Made by a program: the position numbers and the translations under genes | Assembly: GCA_050184115.1 (NCBI GenBank) | Contig: JBFXAQ010000007.1 | Coordinates: 186,001 to 250,000, forward strand | Source: JACKNG01 sp050184115 | Lineage (GTDB): Bacteria > Pseudomonadota > Gammaproteobacteria > Ga0077536 | Reading direction: 5' to 3' | Length of the DNA stretch: 64,000 nt | Notes under the pieces: model-generated | Databases searched by the model: none | What the model was told of the DNA's origin: nothing | The model's input: only the letters and a program-made list of their open reading frames with translations | Shown: positions 8,098 to 16,269 of the stretch, one piece after another | How positions within the stretch are numbered: position 1 is the stretch's first letter | How the letters are laid out: the number at the start of each line of letters is the position of its first letter

Positions 8098-8550
8098 ATG
8101 AACACGCTGCTCGTCGCCATCGTGCTGCTGCCGGTCGTCGCCTTCGCCGCGCTCGGCTGGTGGTCGGGACGGACAGAAAGCCGGGCCGGCGGGCTCCAGG
8201 GCGGGCAGCTCGCGCCATGCGGCGTGGCGCCCAATTGCGTCGCGAGCGAGAACGTCGCCGCGACCGATGCGACGCATGCCGTGGTGCCACTCACCGGCAG
8301 CGGGAACCTTGCGTGGCGCGCGATCGAAGAAGCGGTCCACGCCGCCGGCGGGCACATCGTGACGAGCGGCGACGACTACCTCCACGCGACCTTCACCAGT
8401 CGCCTGTTTCGCTTCGTCGACGACCTCGAACTCCGTCGCGACGGCGACACCTTGCACTGGCGTTCGGCCTCGCGGGTCGGCTATTCCGACCTCGGCGCCA
8501 ATCGCCGGCGTATCGAGGACCTGCGGCGACGGCTCACGTCGCCGCGCTGA
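8098..8550 (+). CDS. DUF1499 family protein with N-terminal membrane segment
   Basis: A 150-residue protein: an N-terminal hydrophobic segment (about residues 3-22, MNTLLVAIVLLPVVAFAALG), then the DUF1499 pattern with APCGVAPNCVASEN, a central AWRAIEEAVHAAGG and the C-terminal RSASRVGYSDLGANRRRIE. DUF1499 proteins are small envelope-associated proteins of unknown function. The frame is open further upstream to 7993, but that part overlaps the channel gene and has no domain content, so the ATG at 8098 is used. It probably shares a transcript with the AmiS/UreI-like gene. Confidence 0.85.
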   Translation: MNTLLVAIVLLPVVAFAALGWWSGRTESRAGGLQGGQLAPCGVAPNCVASENVAATDATHAVVPLTGSGNLAWRAIEEAVHAAGGHIVTSGDDYLHATFTSRLFRFVDDLELRRDGDTLHWRSASRVGYSDLGANRRRIEDLRRRLTSPR

Positions 8551-8559
8551 ACGCGTTTT

Positions 8560-9135
8560 CTAGACCACCAGCCAGGCGATCACGGCGAGGGCAGCAGCGC
8601 CACCCGCCAGCCACAGCCAGTTGAAGCCGCCGCCGGCCCGGGGCTCGCCCGTCGCAGCCGGCTCTTCGTGTGAAGCGGCTTCGTCCTGCGCGGACCCACC
8701 GGCCACCAGTGCCTCGAAGTTCTGGAAGAATTCGGCGGCGAGTTTCTCCGCCGTCTTCTGCACCAGCGAGCCGCCGAGCTGGGCGAGCTTGCCGCCGATG
8801 TCGGCGCGCACGTCGTAGTGCAGCACGGTGGCATGGCCGTCGGGCTCGAGGCGCACGCTGGAACGGACCTTGGCGTGGCCGGCCGGGCCGCCGCGGCCCT
8901 CGCCGGCGAGGGTGTAGGATTCCGGCGCCACGATGTCGGACAAGGTCACCGAACCGGTGAAGCGGGCCTTGAGCGGGCCGACCTTGGCGGCGACCGTGGC
9001 GGTGAACTCGGTCGGCGACGTCGCCACGATGGTCTCGCAGCCAGGGATGGCCTGGCGCAGGATGTCGGCATCGTTGAGGGCGGCGAAGACGCGCTCGCGC
9101 GGCGCGTCGATACGAATCTGGTCGGTCAGTTCCAC
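8560..9135 (-). CDS. CoxG-like SRPBCC protein with C-terminal membrane anchor
   Basis: A 191-residue protein. Residues 1-145 form the CoxG (SRPBCC) domain: MELTDQIRIDAPRERVFAAL, then DADILRQAIPGCE and the FTGSVTLSDI strand. A linker rich in E, A and G follows, and the last 20 residues (LAGGAAALAVIAWLVV) form one membrane helix. CoxG proteins help recruit or mature molybdenum hydroxylases at the membrane. It starts with GTG behind a GAGGAC site and is the last gene of the cox-type operon, 105 bases after the large subunit. Confidence 0.9.
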   Translation of the reverse strand: MELTDQIRIDAPRERVFAALNDADILRQAIPGCETIVATSPTEFTATVAAKVGPLKARFTGSVTLSDIVAPESYTLAGEGRGGPAGHAKVRSSVRLEPDGHATVLHYDVRADIGGKLAQLGGSLVQKTAEKLAAEFFQNFEALVAGGSAQDEAASHEEPAATGEPRAGGGFNWLWLAGGAAALAVIAWLVV

Positions 9136-9240
9136 GGTGGTCCTCGCAGGGCCGCGGCCGGCGGCCGCGGTGCCGGTTTCAGGCGGCGGCGGTTCGCGCC
9201 GCCTGGGGCAGGCCGTCCAGGGCGATGCCCGGCCTTTCCC

Positions 9241-11649
9241 TCATCGGTTCGCGCCCCGGGCCGCCTGCAGCGCCCGCCATACCCGGTCGGGGCGCAGCGG
9301 CAATTCCGTGATCTCGACGCCAAAGGGGGTGAGGGCGTCGCACACGGCGTTGGTCAGCGCACCGGGCACCGAACTCGGCCGGCCTTCGCCGATGCCGCGG
9401 GTGCCGAGCGGGGTGTGTGGGCAGGGCGTCGGCGCGTAGGTGATCTCGATGTCGGGAACGTCGGCCGCGGTGGCGAGCTTGTAATGTTCGAAGTCGGCCG
9501 AGAGCTGCTGGCCCTGCTCGTCGTAGACGAACTCCTCGAACATCGCATTCGACAGGCCCTGCACGATGGCGCCGTGCATCTGGCCGTCGACGATATTGGG
9601 ATTGATCAGCGTGCCGACGTCCTCCGACGTCACCCACCGCTGGATCGTGAAGTTCCCCGATTCGACGTCGACCTCGACGATGCAGCAATCGGCGTTGAAG
9701 CAGATCATGGGCTTGGCGGCCTCGAAGAAGGCCGTCCATTCGAGCCCGCCGACCTCGCCCTCGGGCATGTTGATGGGATGCATGATGATGCGCTCGACGA
9801 TGTCGCGGAAACGCCTGCGCTTGCTCGTGTCACCGAGATAGACCACCTCGCCATTCTTGAACTCGAAGTGCTGGCGGCTGGCCTCGACCTGGAGGTCGTG
9901 GGCGAGGATGCGGGTGATCTTCTCCTGGATTTCCTTGCACGCGTTGGCCACCGCGCTGACGAAGTAGGAGCCGGCACGCGCGCCGATGGAACCTGCGCCG
10001 AACGGCGTGGTGCCGGTGTCGCCGGTGGTGACGACGACGTCCTTCGGGTCGATGCCGAACAGGCTCGCCACGACCTGCGCGGTGGTCGTCTCGTGGCCCT
10101 GGCCGCCCGGCGCGTCGCCGCCGAAGACCATGACCTTGCCGCGCGGGTCGAGGCGCACGGTGGCGGCGCCGTAGCCCGGTTGGTTCTCCATTGGCACCAG
10201 CAGTTCGGAGGCGACGCCCGACAGTTCCACCCCACAGGCGAAGCCGATGCCGAGATGGCGGCCGCGCTTCCGTGCGGCGGCCTGTTCGGCGCGGAAGGCC
10301 GGCAGGTCGACCTGTTCGAGCAGGTTGTCCCACACGCGCAGGAAGTCGCCGCTGTCGTAGTACTCGTTGGTGACCGAGGTGTAGGGCAGGCTGGGCACGA
10401 GGTTGCGGCGCCTGAGTTCCGCCGGCTCCATGCCGAGACGGTGGGCGACCATGTCGATGGCGCGTTCGAGCGCGAAGCGGGTCGGAAAATGACCGAAAGC
10501 GCGCGAGGGCGTGAGCGAGGCCTTGTTGGTGGTGGCCACGCGCAGGCTGACGTCACCGCGTTCCCAGGTATAGGCATTGGGCAGTTCGACCGCGCCGAGG
10601 AAGGGCATGACGAAACCCCAGTAGACGCCGGTGGTACCGACGCCGTTGTCGGCGATGCCGCGGTTGCGAACGGCGAGCAGCTTGCCGTCCTTGTTCGCCG
10701 CAATGTCGAGATGGTTGATCTGGTCGCGTTCCTGGCCGACGTTCATGAGGCTCTCGTAGCGCGATTCGACCCAGCGCACCGGGCGCTTCAGGGCGCGCGC
10801 GGCGTAGGCGATCATGATGTTCTCGCGGTAGAACGGCGCCTTGACGCCGAAACCGCCGCCCTGGTCGCGCGGCGCGACCACGCGCACCTGCTCACCGGGG
10901 ATGTCGAGAATGTCGATGAGCGCGAGGCGGTCGATGTGCGGGCGCTGGGTGGTGATCCAGGCGGTGAGGCCGTCGGCGTCGTTCCAGTCGCACAGTACGC
11001 CGCGTGGTTCCATCGGCGTGATGCCGGTGCGGTGGACGCGGAAGCGCTCGCTGACGACGACGTCGGCGGCCTGGAAGATTTTCTCCACCGCGGCGGCGTT
11101 CTCGGCCTGCGCTTCCGGCGTCTCGCCGCCGGTCAGGGTCATGGCGAAGATCTCGTTGCTGCCGTCTTCCTCGTGCACCAGCGGCGAGTCGGCCGCGAGC
11201 GCGCGCTCGGGGTCGAGGATCACCGGCAATTCCTCGTAGTCGACGTAGACCAGTTCGGCGGCGTCCTCGGCGACGTACTTGTCGCGGGCGACGATCAGCG
11301 CGACCGGCTCGCCGTGGAACTTGACCTTGTCGATGGCCAGCGGCCAGAAGGTCGGGTAGCGCGCCGGCAGGTTGGGCAGTACCACGGCCTGCGGCATCGG
11401 CTTGATGGCTTCCTGGATGTCCGCGCCGGTCCACACGGCGACCACGCCCGGCAGGGCCAGGGCCTCGCTCGCGTCGATCGACTTGATGCGGGCGTGGGCG
11501 TACTCGCTGCGCACGAACAGCGCGTGCAGCATGCCGGGCAGGACGAGGTCGGCGAGGTAGCGGCCCTGGCCGGTGACCAGGCGCAAGTCCTCCTTGCGCG
11601 TCAGGCGGGCGCCGAGCCAAGCGCCCGAATCCTTCTCTACGCTGCTCAT
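9241..11649 (-). CDS. Molybdenum hydroxylase large subunit (xanthine dehydrogenase / CoxL-like)
   Basis: An 802-residue catalytic subunit that would hold the molybdenum cofactor and hydroxylate an organic substrate. N-terminal substrate-channel domain (RKEDLRLVTGQGRYLADL), cofactor-binding GGGFGVKA near residue 265, PGGQGHETTTAQV near 515 and the C-terminal GTRGIGEGRP with the catalytic glutamate near residue 760 are all present. The active-site loop near residue 380 reads LTPSRAFGHFPTRFALE instead of the CO dehydrogenase AYRCSFR or the common AYRGAGR, so it is very unlikely to oxidise CO. Its start overlaps the small-subunit stop (ATGA). Gene order is medium-small-large. Confidence 0.93.
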   Translation of the reverse strand: MSSVEKDSGAWLGARLTRKEDLRLVTGQGRYLADLVLPGMLHALFVRSEYAHARIKSIDASEALALPGVVAVWTGADIQEAIKPMPQAVVLPNLPARYPTFWPLAIDKVKFHGEPVALIVARDKYVAEDAAELVYVDYEELPVILDPERALAADSPLVHEEDGSNEIFAMTLTGGETPEAQAENAAAVEKIFQAADVVVSERFRVHRTGITPMEPRGVLCDWNDADGLTAWITTQRPHIDRLALIDILDIPGEQVRVVAPRDQGGGFGVKAPFYRENIMIAYAARALKRPVRWVESRYESLMNVGQERDQINHLDIAANKDGKLLAVRNRGIADNGVGTTGVYWGFVMPFLGAVELPNAYTWERGDVSLRVATTNKASLTPSRAFGHFPTRFALERAIDMVAHRLGMEPAELRRRNLVPSLPYTSVTNEYYDSGDFLRVWDNLLEQVDLPAFRAEQAAARKRGRHLGIGFACGVELSGVASELLVPMENQPGYGAATVRLDPRGKVMVFGGDAPGGQGHETTTAQVVASLFGIDPKDVVVTTGDTGTTPFGAGSIGARAGSYFVSAVANACKEIQEKITRILAHDLQVEASRQHFEFKNGEVVYLGDTSKRRRFRDIVERIIMHPINMPEGEVGGLEWTAFFEAAKPMICFNADCCIVEVDVESGNFTIQRWVTSEDVGTLINPNIVDGQMHGAIVQGLSNAMFEEFVYDEQGQQLSADFEHYKLATAADVPDIEITYAPTPCPHTPLGTRGIGEGRPSSVPGALTNAVCDALTPFGVEITELPLRPDRVWRALQAARGANR

Positions 11650-12134
11650 CGCGCACCCCCGGCGTTCTCACGCAACACGCGGGCGGCGTCCTTGACGGCG
11701 CGCACGATGTGCACGTATCCGGTGCAGCGGCACAGGTTGCCAATCAGGCCGTGGCGGATCTCGTCCTCGCTGGGATCGGGATTGCCGGCGAGAAAGTCGG
11801 TCATGTTCATGAGGATGCCGGGCGTGCAGTAACCGCACTGCAGGCCGTGGTGGCGGGCAAAGGCTTCCTGCAGGGCAGAGAGGCGATCGTCGTGGGCAAG
11901 CCCTTCGACCGTGGTCACGTCATGGCCGTCGGCCTGCACGGCGAGCATCATGCAGCTCTTCACCGCCTCGCCGTCGAGGTGCACGGTGCAGGCGCCGCAC
12001 ACGCCCTCGTGGGTACAGCCGACGTGGGTACCGGTCAGCGCGAGACGTTCGCGCAAGAAGTCTACGAGCAGCAGGCGCTCGGGCACGTCCTCCTCGAAGA
12101 CGCTGCCGTTGACGGTGACACGGATGCTCTTCAC
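11646..12134 (-). CDS. Molybdenum hydroxylase 2Fe-2S small subunit (CoxS-like)
   Basis: A 162-residue subunit with both iron-sulfur clusters: the plant-ferredoxin type (C40, C46, C49, C61, GCTHEGVCGACTVHL) and the C-terminal four-helix type (C100, C103, C135, C137, QCGYCTPG and CRCTGY). It passes electrons from molybdenum to FAD. I chose the GTG at 12134 because a GAGGGGGAG ribosome site lies seven bases before it and the domain starts at once (MKSIRVTVNG). A longer frame from 12185 would add 17 residues overlapping the FAD subunit gene. Confidence 0.93.
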   Translation of the reverse strand: MKSIRVTVNGSVFEEDVPERLLLVDFLRERLALTGTHVGCTHEGVCGACTVHLDGEAVKSCMMLAVQADGHDVTTVEGLAHDDRLSALQEAFARHHGLQCGYCTPGILMNMTDFLAGNPDPSEDEIRHGLIGNLCRCTGYVHIVRAVKDAARVLRENAGGAR

Positions 12135-12165
12135 GCGCTTACTCCCCCTCGTGACAGTTGCCGGC

Positions 12166-13050
12166 TCATTGCTGCCCGCGCGCACGGGCGAACGCCCGCG
12201 CCGCGACCTCGCGGCCGACGCTGCGAATCAACTGGCGCCGATAATCGGCGTTGGCCGACTGGTCGGATTGGGTGTCGACCGCGCTCGCGATGGCGTCCAT
12301 CGCAACGGCGATGGCCTGGCTATCGCCGTCGGAATCCAATAGAGAGGCCTCGCCCGCGGAAGCACGCTGACAGCCGTCGGCGAGGCCGGAGAGCGCGATG
12401 CGCGCGCTTACGCACTTGTCGTCGTTATCGAGCCCGACCATGACGCAGACCCCGACTACCGGCAGGGCGTCCTTGACCAGGCCCCACTTGGCGTAAGCAC
12501 TACCGCAGCGGGGATGCGCCGCCGGGAAGTCGATGCCGACCAGGATCTCGTCGTCGCGCCGCGCGGTCTCCAGCGGACCGAGGAAGAAGTCGTCGGCGAC
12601 CACGCGCCGCGTCGCGCCGTTGGCCGCGGCCAGCACCATGGTGCCGCGCAGACCGAGCACTGTCGCCGGCATGCACGAGGCCAGGTAGTTCCAGCTCACG
12701 CTGCCGCCGATGGTGCCGCGATTGCGTACCTGGCGATCGCCGACATGGGCGGCGGCATCGCGCAGGGCGTGGTACGCGGCGGGAATGGTGGTGTCGTTGG
12801 CGATGTCGGCATAGCGCGTCATCGCGCCCACGCTGAGTGCACCTTGCTCGGCACGCACGCCCTTGAGTTCGGCGACGTCCTGCAGGTCGATCACGCAGCG
12901 TGGTTGCAGCATGCGTGATTTCATCGCCTGCATGGCACTCATGCCGCCGGCGAGGAAGATCGCGTCGCCGGGCTCGAACCGCGCCAGGACCGCGAGGGCC
13001 TCGGCCACGCTCCGCGGGCGTTCGTAGTGCTCGATGCGGGCCGGGTACAT
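12166..13050 (-). CDS. Molybdenum hydroxylase FAD-binding medium subunit (CoxM-like)
   Basis: A 294-residue flavin subunit. The two FAD pyrophosphate motifs are FLAGGMSAM near residue 33 and NRGTIGGSVS near residue 110; the C-terminal CO-dehydrogenase flavoprotein domain follows. It receives electrons from the 2Fe-2S subunit. It is the first gene of the operon, with the same GAGGGGGAG ribosome site as the small subunit placed before its ATG. A TGCTACAAT extended -10 lies 66 bases upstream, divergent from the SMP-30 gene. Confidence 0.93.
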   Translation of the reverse strand: MYPARIEHYERPRSVAEALAVLARFEPGDAIFLAGGMSAMQAMKSRMLQPRCVIDLQDVAELKGVRAEQGALSVGAMTRYADIANDTTIPAAYHALRDAAAHVGDRQVRNRGTIGGSVSWNYLASCMPATVLGLRGTMVLAAANGATRRVVADDFFLGPLETARRDDEILVGIDFPAAHPRCGSAYAKWGLVKDALPVVGVCVMVGLDNDDKCVSARIALSGLADGCQRASAGEASLLDSDGDSQAIAVAMDAIASAVDTQSDQSANADYRRQLIRSVGREVAARAFARARGQQ

Positions 13051-13115
13051 GTGTCGTCTCCCCCTCGACAGGCTGGCCGCCCGGGCGCACTGCTACCAGC
13101 CGCCGAGGCCCGGCG

Positions 13116-13121
13116 ATTGTA
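13116..13121 (-). promoter_or_regulatory. Candidate extended -10 of the cox-type operon
   Basis: The minus strand reads GATGCTACAATCGCCGG, the same TGCTACAAT arrangement as before moaA. It would place the transcription start about 60 bases before the FAD subunit gene. No clear -35 is visible. Confidence 0.4.
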
Positions 13122-13168
13122 GCATCGCCCCGGGGCTGCGCTATCGCGCCGCGGCGCAGCCGCGCAGG

Positions 13169-13174
13169 TATAGT
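13169..13174 (+). promoter_or_regulatory. Candidate -10 of the SMP-30 family gene
   Basis: TATAGT followed by GCGGCG lies 43 bases before the ATG at 13218. It is 48 bases from the divergent -10 of the cox-type operon, so one regulator could control both. Confidence 0.35.
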
Positions 13175-13217
13175 GCGGCGTCATCGAGGTGGCACGACAA
13201 GGCGTGGAGGACGGTGG

Positions 13218-14132
13218 ATGAACTACTCGATCGAATGCGTGGTAGCGACGGAGAACCACTTGGGCGAAGGGCCGGTGTGGGACGTCGAAGAGGGTGCGTT
13301 GTACTGGGTCGACGGCACCGGGCGGCGGGTCGGCAACCCGTCCATCTGGCGTCTCGATCCGCGCAGCGGCACAACCCGCCACTGGTCGCTCGACCACGAT
13401 GTCGGCGCGCTCGCCCTGCGTCGTGGCGGTGGCGCGGTGCTGGCGCTGGACGACGGCTTCTACACCTTCGATTTCGCGACGGGCGCGCTCGAACTCATCC
13501 ATGCCATCGAGCCCGACCAGCCGCGCAGCCGTCTCAACGATGGCAAGGTCGATCGTCGCGGCCGCTTCTTCGCCGGCGGCATGGACGACAAGGAGGAACT
13601 CGGCATCTGCGGCCTGTGGCGGTTGGATCCGGATTTTTCAGTTCAGCGTGTCGACGACGGCATCATCTGCTCGAACGGTCCGTGTTGGAGTCCGGACGAT
13701 CGCACCTTCTACTTCGCCGATACCTTCCAACAGGTGATGTGGGCCTACGATTACGACATCGAGCAGGGCACGTTGTCGAACAAGCGCGATTTCGCCCACA
13801 CGCGGGACGATCCGGGCTTCTTCGACGGCAGCACGGTCGATGCCGAGGGCTGCGTATGGAACGCGCTCGTCATCGGCGGCGATCTCATCCGCTACACCCC
13901 TGACGGTGAAGTCGAGCGGCGCATCGGCATGCCGGTCAAGAACATCACCAGCGTCTGCTTTGGCGGCGACGACCTCGACGAGATCTACGTCACCTCCATG
14001 GCGCGGGTCAGTCACCCGGCCACGCACGCCCACTTCGCCAAGCAGGTCAGGCCGCAGTTCGGCGCCGGCAGCCTGTTCCGCATTCGCGGGCTGGGGATCC
14101 GCGGCGTGGCGGAACCGCGTTTCGCGGGTTGA
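13218..14132 (+). CDS. SMP-30/gluconolactonase/LRE family protein
   Basis: A 304-residue six-bladed beta-propeller. Family features are LGEGPVWD near residue 16 (metal-binding glutamate), SRLNDGKVDRRGRFFAGGM near 100, ICSNGPCWSPDDRTFYFADT near 150 and DGSTVDAEGCVWNA near 205. Members are calcium- or zinc-dependent lactonases. GGAGG sits seven bases before the ATG, which fixes the start against a longer upstream frame. It is transcribed away from the molybdenum hydroxylase genes, so it may open a lactone made by that pathway; this is inference from position. Confidence 0.9.
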   Translation: MNYSIECVVATENHLGEGPVWDVEEGALYWVDGTGRRVGNPSIWRLDPRSGTTRHWSLDHDVGALALRRGGGAVLALDDGFYTFDFATGALELIHAIEPDQPRSRLNDGKVDRRGRFFAGGMDDKEELGICGLWRLDPDFSVQRVDDGIICSNGPCWSPDDRTFYFADTFQQVMWAYDYDIEQGTLSNKRDFAHTRDDPGFFDGSTVDAEGCVWNALVIGGDLIRYTPDGEVERRIGMPVKNITSVCFGGDDLDEIYVTSMARVSHPATHAHFAKQVRPQFGAGSLFRIRGLGIRGVAEPRFAG

Positions 14133-14254
14133 ACGGCGACGGCCGTAGGCGGACGCTGCGCGGTCTGAAACCGCAGGCCGACAGCGTGGCGATGTCGCGG
14201 CGACAGGTGGGCGGGTTCTGGAGAAAGGCCACGTTGCCGTGACGCGGCGGGGGA

Positions 14255-14287
14255 ACTCGCGGCGCTGGTCGAAACCGCGCCGCGAGT
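14255..14287. terminator. Long hairpin between SMP-30 and PEP-CTERM genes
   Basis: ACTCGCGGCGC at 14255-14265 pairs with GCGCCGCGAGT at 14277-14287, and an inner GGT/ACC closes a CGAA loop. No U-run follows on either strand. It lies between two convergent genes, 19 bases after the PEP-CTERM stop, and may serve as a shared processing or termination structure. Confidence 0.5.
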
Positions 14288-14306
14288 CTCTGTGCGGGAT
14301 GGCCGA

Positions 14307-14954
14307 TCAGCTACGCGCGAATCGGCGGCGGAAACCCAGCACGCCGAGGCCGAGCAGGGCAACGGTCGTGGGTTCCGGCACGTCGATGCCGGGGCCGAAC
14401 ACGCGCGTCGCGTTGGTCACGAAACAGCAGGTGTCGCCCAGCGTCGGGTTGGCGAAGTTGGAGAAGTTGCCGTTGTCACCCGCGATGTTACCGGCGCGCG
14501 AACTCAGGCCGCCCTGGCTGAAAGCCGGGTTCAGCGTCGACCAGTGGTAGGTGAATTGCTGGTCGGACAACAAGCCGAAGTAGTAGGCGGTGTTGGCGAG
14601 CAGGGTCAGGGTCGCGAATACCGGCGAATCGAACCACTGCTGGGCGGCCGTGACCTGCGGCAGGATCGCGCTGTTGTAGATGCGGTTGCCGTTGGCCTCG
14701 AAGATGGCGAAACGGATGTTGCCGTCGGTTCTCTGCGAACCCCACACGCCGAACTGGTTGATGTCGACGTTGCTCGCGCCGACGTCGATGCGGGCCAGGA
14801 TGCCGGACGCCGGCGAGCGGGTCTCGTTGAACGGGGAGTTGGCATCGATGACGCCGAGATTGTCGAACAGCAGGGTGGCGTGCGCGGGTAGTGCGCCCAC
14901 GGCGAGGAGAGCGAGCAGGATCGCGCCCCTGAACAGTCGGATTGTTCGTTTCAT
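14307..14954 (-). CDS. PEP-CTERM sorted surface/secreted protein
   Basis: A 215-residue exported protein. It has an N-terminal signal peptide (about residues 1-26, MKRTIRLFRGAILLALLAVG to PAHA) and a C-terminal PEP-CTERM cassette: VPEPTTVALLGLGVLGF then RRRFARS. Exosortase recognises such tails and releases the protein to the outer surface or extracellular matrix. The middle (choice-of-anchor-like, rich in N, F and T) has no recognised catalytic motif. The gene stands alone; no exosortase is in the window. Its ATG follows GAGGG, and a sigma-54-type promoter is found upstream. Confidence 0.9.
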   Translation of the reverse strand: MKRTIRLFRGAILLALLAVGALPAHATLLFDNLGVIDANSPFNETRSPASGILARIDVGASNVDINQFGVWGSQRTDGNIRFAIFEANGNRIYNSAILPQVTAAQQWFDSPVFATLTLLANTAYYFGLLSDQQFTYHWSTLNPAFSQGGLSSRAGNIAGDNGNFSNFANPTLGDTCCFVTNATRVFGPGIDVPEPTTVALLGLGVLGFRRRFARS

Positions 14955-14994
14955 TGGTGTCCCTCTTTGGGTGTCAGAACTGGGTAGTTAAATT

Positions 14995-15010
14995 TGCAAA
15001 TTTCATGCCC
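14995..15010 (-). promoter_or_regulatory. Sigma-54-type -24/-12 promoter of the PEP-CTERM gene
   Basis: The minus strand reads GGGCATGAAATTTGCA. Against the RpoN consensus (TGGCAYR, four bases, TTGCA) only the first base differs, and the GG and GC anchors have correct spacing. It would start transcription about 30 bases before the ATG. The region around it is far more A+T-rich than its surroundings. PEP-CTERM genes in other bacteria are known to be under RpoN and the PrsK/PrsR system, which supports the call. Confidence 0.75.
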
Positions 15011-15183
15011 ATTTTTAATTATTTGAAAATAAAAGAAATTTAAAGCGCTATTGGAAAGATTTGTAAAGTCTTCGAGAAAAACGCGGTCTGGCGGCGAATC
15101 TGTTTATCGGAATTTCTACAGTGCTCGCCGAGTACGGCGGTGGTCGTGAAGGGAGCCTGTGGACGGTCAGCTCGAGCCTGCAA

Positions 15184-16224
15184 TCACCGCGCATCCGCGA
15201 CCGCAGTCCGAACGTCCGCCGCGAAGGCGTCGACGTCATCGGCGCGGGTGTCGAACGAGGTGATCCAGCGCGCAATCGAACGTGCTTCGTCCCAGGCGTA
15301 GAAGTACCAATCGGCCTGCAGGGCAGCGAGTGCGGCGGGTGGCAGGCGCGGGAAGAGCTGATTGGTCTCGACCGGGCAGACGAACTCGAGGCCGGCTACG
15401 CCGTCCAGCGTTGCGGCCAGGCGCGCCGCCATGGCATTGGCATGGCTGGCGAGTTCGCGCCACAACTCGTCTTCCAGGTAGGCGACGAACTGGGCGGCGA
15501 GGAAACGCATCTTGGAGGCGAGCTGGGTTGCCTGCTTGCGTTGCCAGGCAGCGTCAGCGGCCAGCGTACGGTCGAACAACAGCACCGCTTCGGCGCCGAG
15601 CAGGCCATTCTTGGTGCCGCCGAAGGAGAGCACGTCGACCCCCAATCGAGGTGCGCAGTCGGCGAGCGTCGCGCCAGCGGCCGCGGCGGCATTGGCAAAG
15701 CGCGCACCGTCGACGTGCAGGACCATGTCGTGGGCGTGGACGAGTTCGGCCAGGGCGCGGATTTCGCCGGCGCTGTAGAGCGTGCCCCACTCGGTCGGCT
15801 GGGTGATGGTCAGCGCGCGCGGCCGCACCTGGTGGACGCCGCGGCCGGGCTTCAGCGCCGTCTGCACGGTGGCGAGGTCGAGCTTGCCGTGGCGCGACGG
15901 CAGCGGCACCAGCTTGGCGCCGAGAAAACGTTCCGGCGCACCGCCTTCACTGGTCCAGACGTGGGCACAGTCGGCGCACAGCACCGACTGGTGGGGGCGG
16001 GTGACGCTGGCCAGGCCGACGACGTTGGCGCCGGTCCCACCGAAGCAGAACAGCACTTCGGCATCGCAGTCGAAGGCCGTGCGCAGCGCCTCGCCGGCGC
16101 GCGCGGTCCACGGATCGTCACCGTAGGCGGGGACATGGCCGGTGTTCGCCGCGGCGATCGCGGCGAGCGCGCGCGGATGGACACCGGAGGTGTTGTCACT
16201 GGCGAAACCGCGGTGGACGTTCAT
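15184..16224 (-). CDS. Low-specificity threonine aldolase / beta-eliminating lyase family enzyme
   Basis: A 346-residue PLP enzyme of fold type I. FASDNTSGVHP at the N-terminus, FCFGGTGANV near residue 60, the aspartate of HVDGARFANA and the PLP lysine in LSFGGTKNG near residue 205 are the diagnostic parts of the threonine aldolase branch, which splits threonine or other beta-hydroxy amino acids to glycine and an aldehyde. I use ATG 16224; a TTG directly before it is less likely. The gene lies downstream of the low-complexity secreted protein on the same strand. Confidence 0.88.
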   Translation of the reverse strand: MNVHRGFASDNTSGVHPRALAAIAAANTGHVPAYGDDPWTARAGEALRTAFDCDAEVLFCFGGTGANVVGLASVTRPHQSVLCADCAHVWTSEGGAPERFLGAKLVPLPSRHGKLDLATVQTALKPGRGVHQVRPRALTITQPTEWGTLYSAGEIRALAELVHAHDMVLHVDGARFANAAAAAGATLADCAPRLGVDVLSFGGTKNGLLGAEAVLLFDRTLAADAAWQRKQATQLASKMRFLAAQFVAYLEDELWRELASHANAMAARLAATLDGVAGLEFVCPVETNQLFPRLPPAALAALQADWYFYAWDEARSIARWITSFDTRADDVDAFAADVRTAVADAR

Positions 16225-16269
16225 CAATGTCGCGTGAAGTGGCCGGTCGCGCGTCGAACGCGGGCGGCG

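Noticed and set aside
8818..11832. Open frame of about 1000 codons on the plus strand opposite the hydroxylase genes
   Set aside because: It mirrors the high-G+C codon pattern of the real minus-strand genes, has no domain, and runs across gene boundaries.
9241..13050. Aerobic carbon monoxide dehydrogenase (form I CoxMSL)
   Set aside because: Gene order fits, but the AYRCSFR active-site loop is absent, so CO oxidation is not supported.
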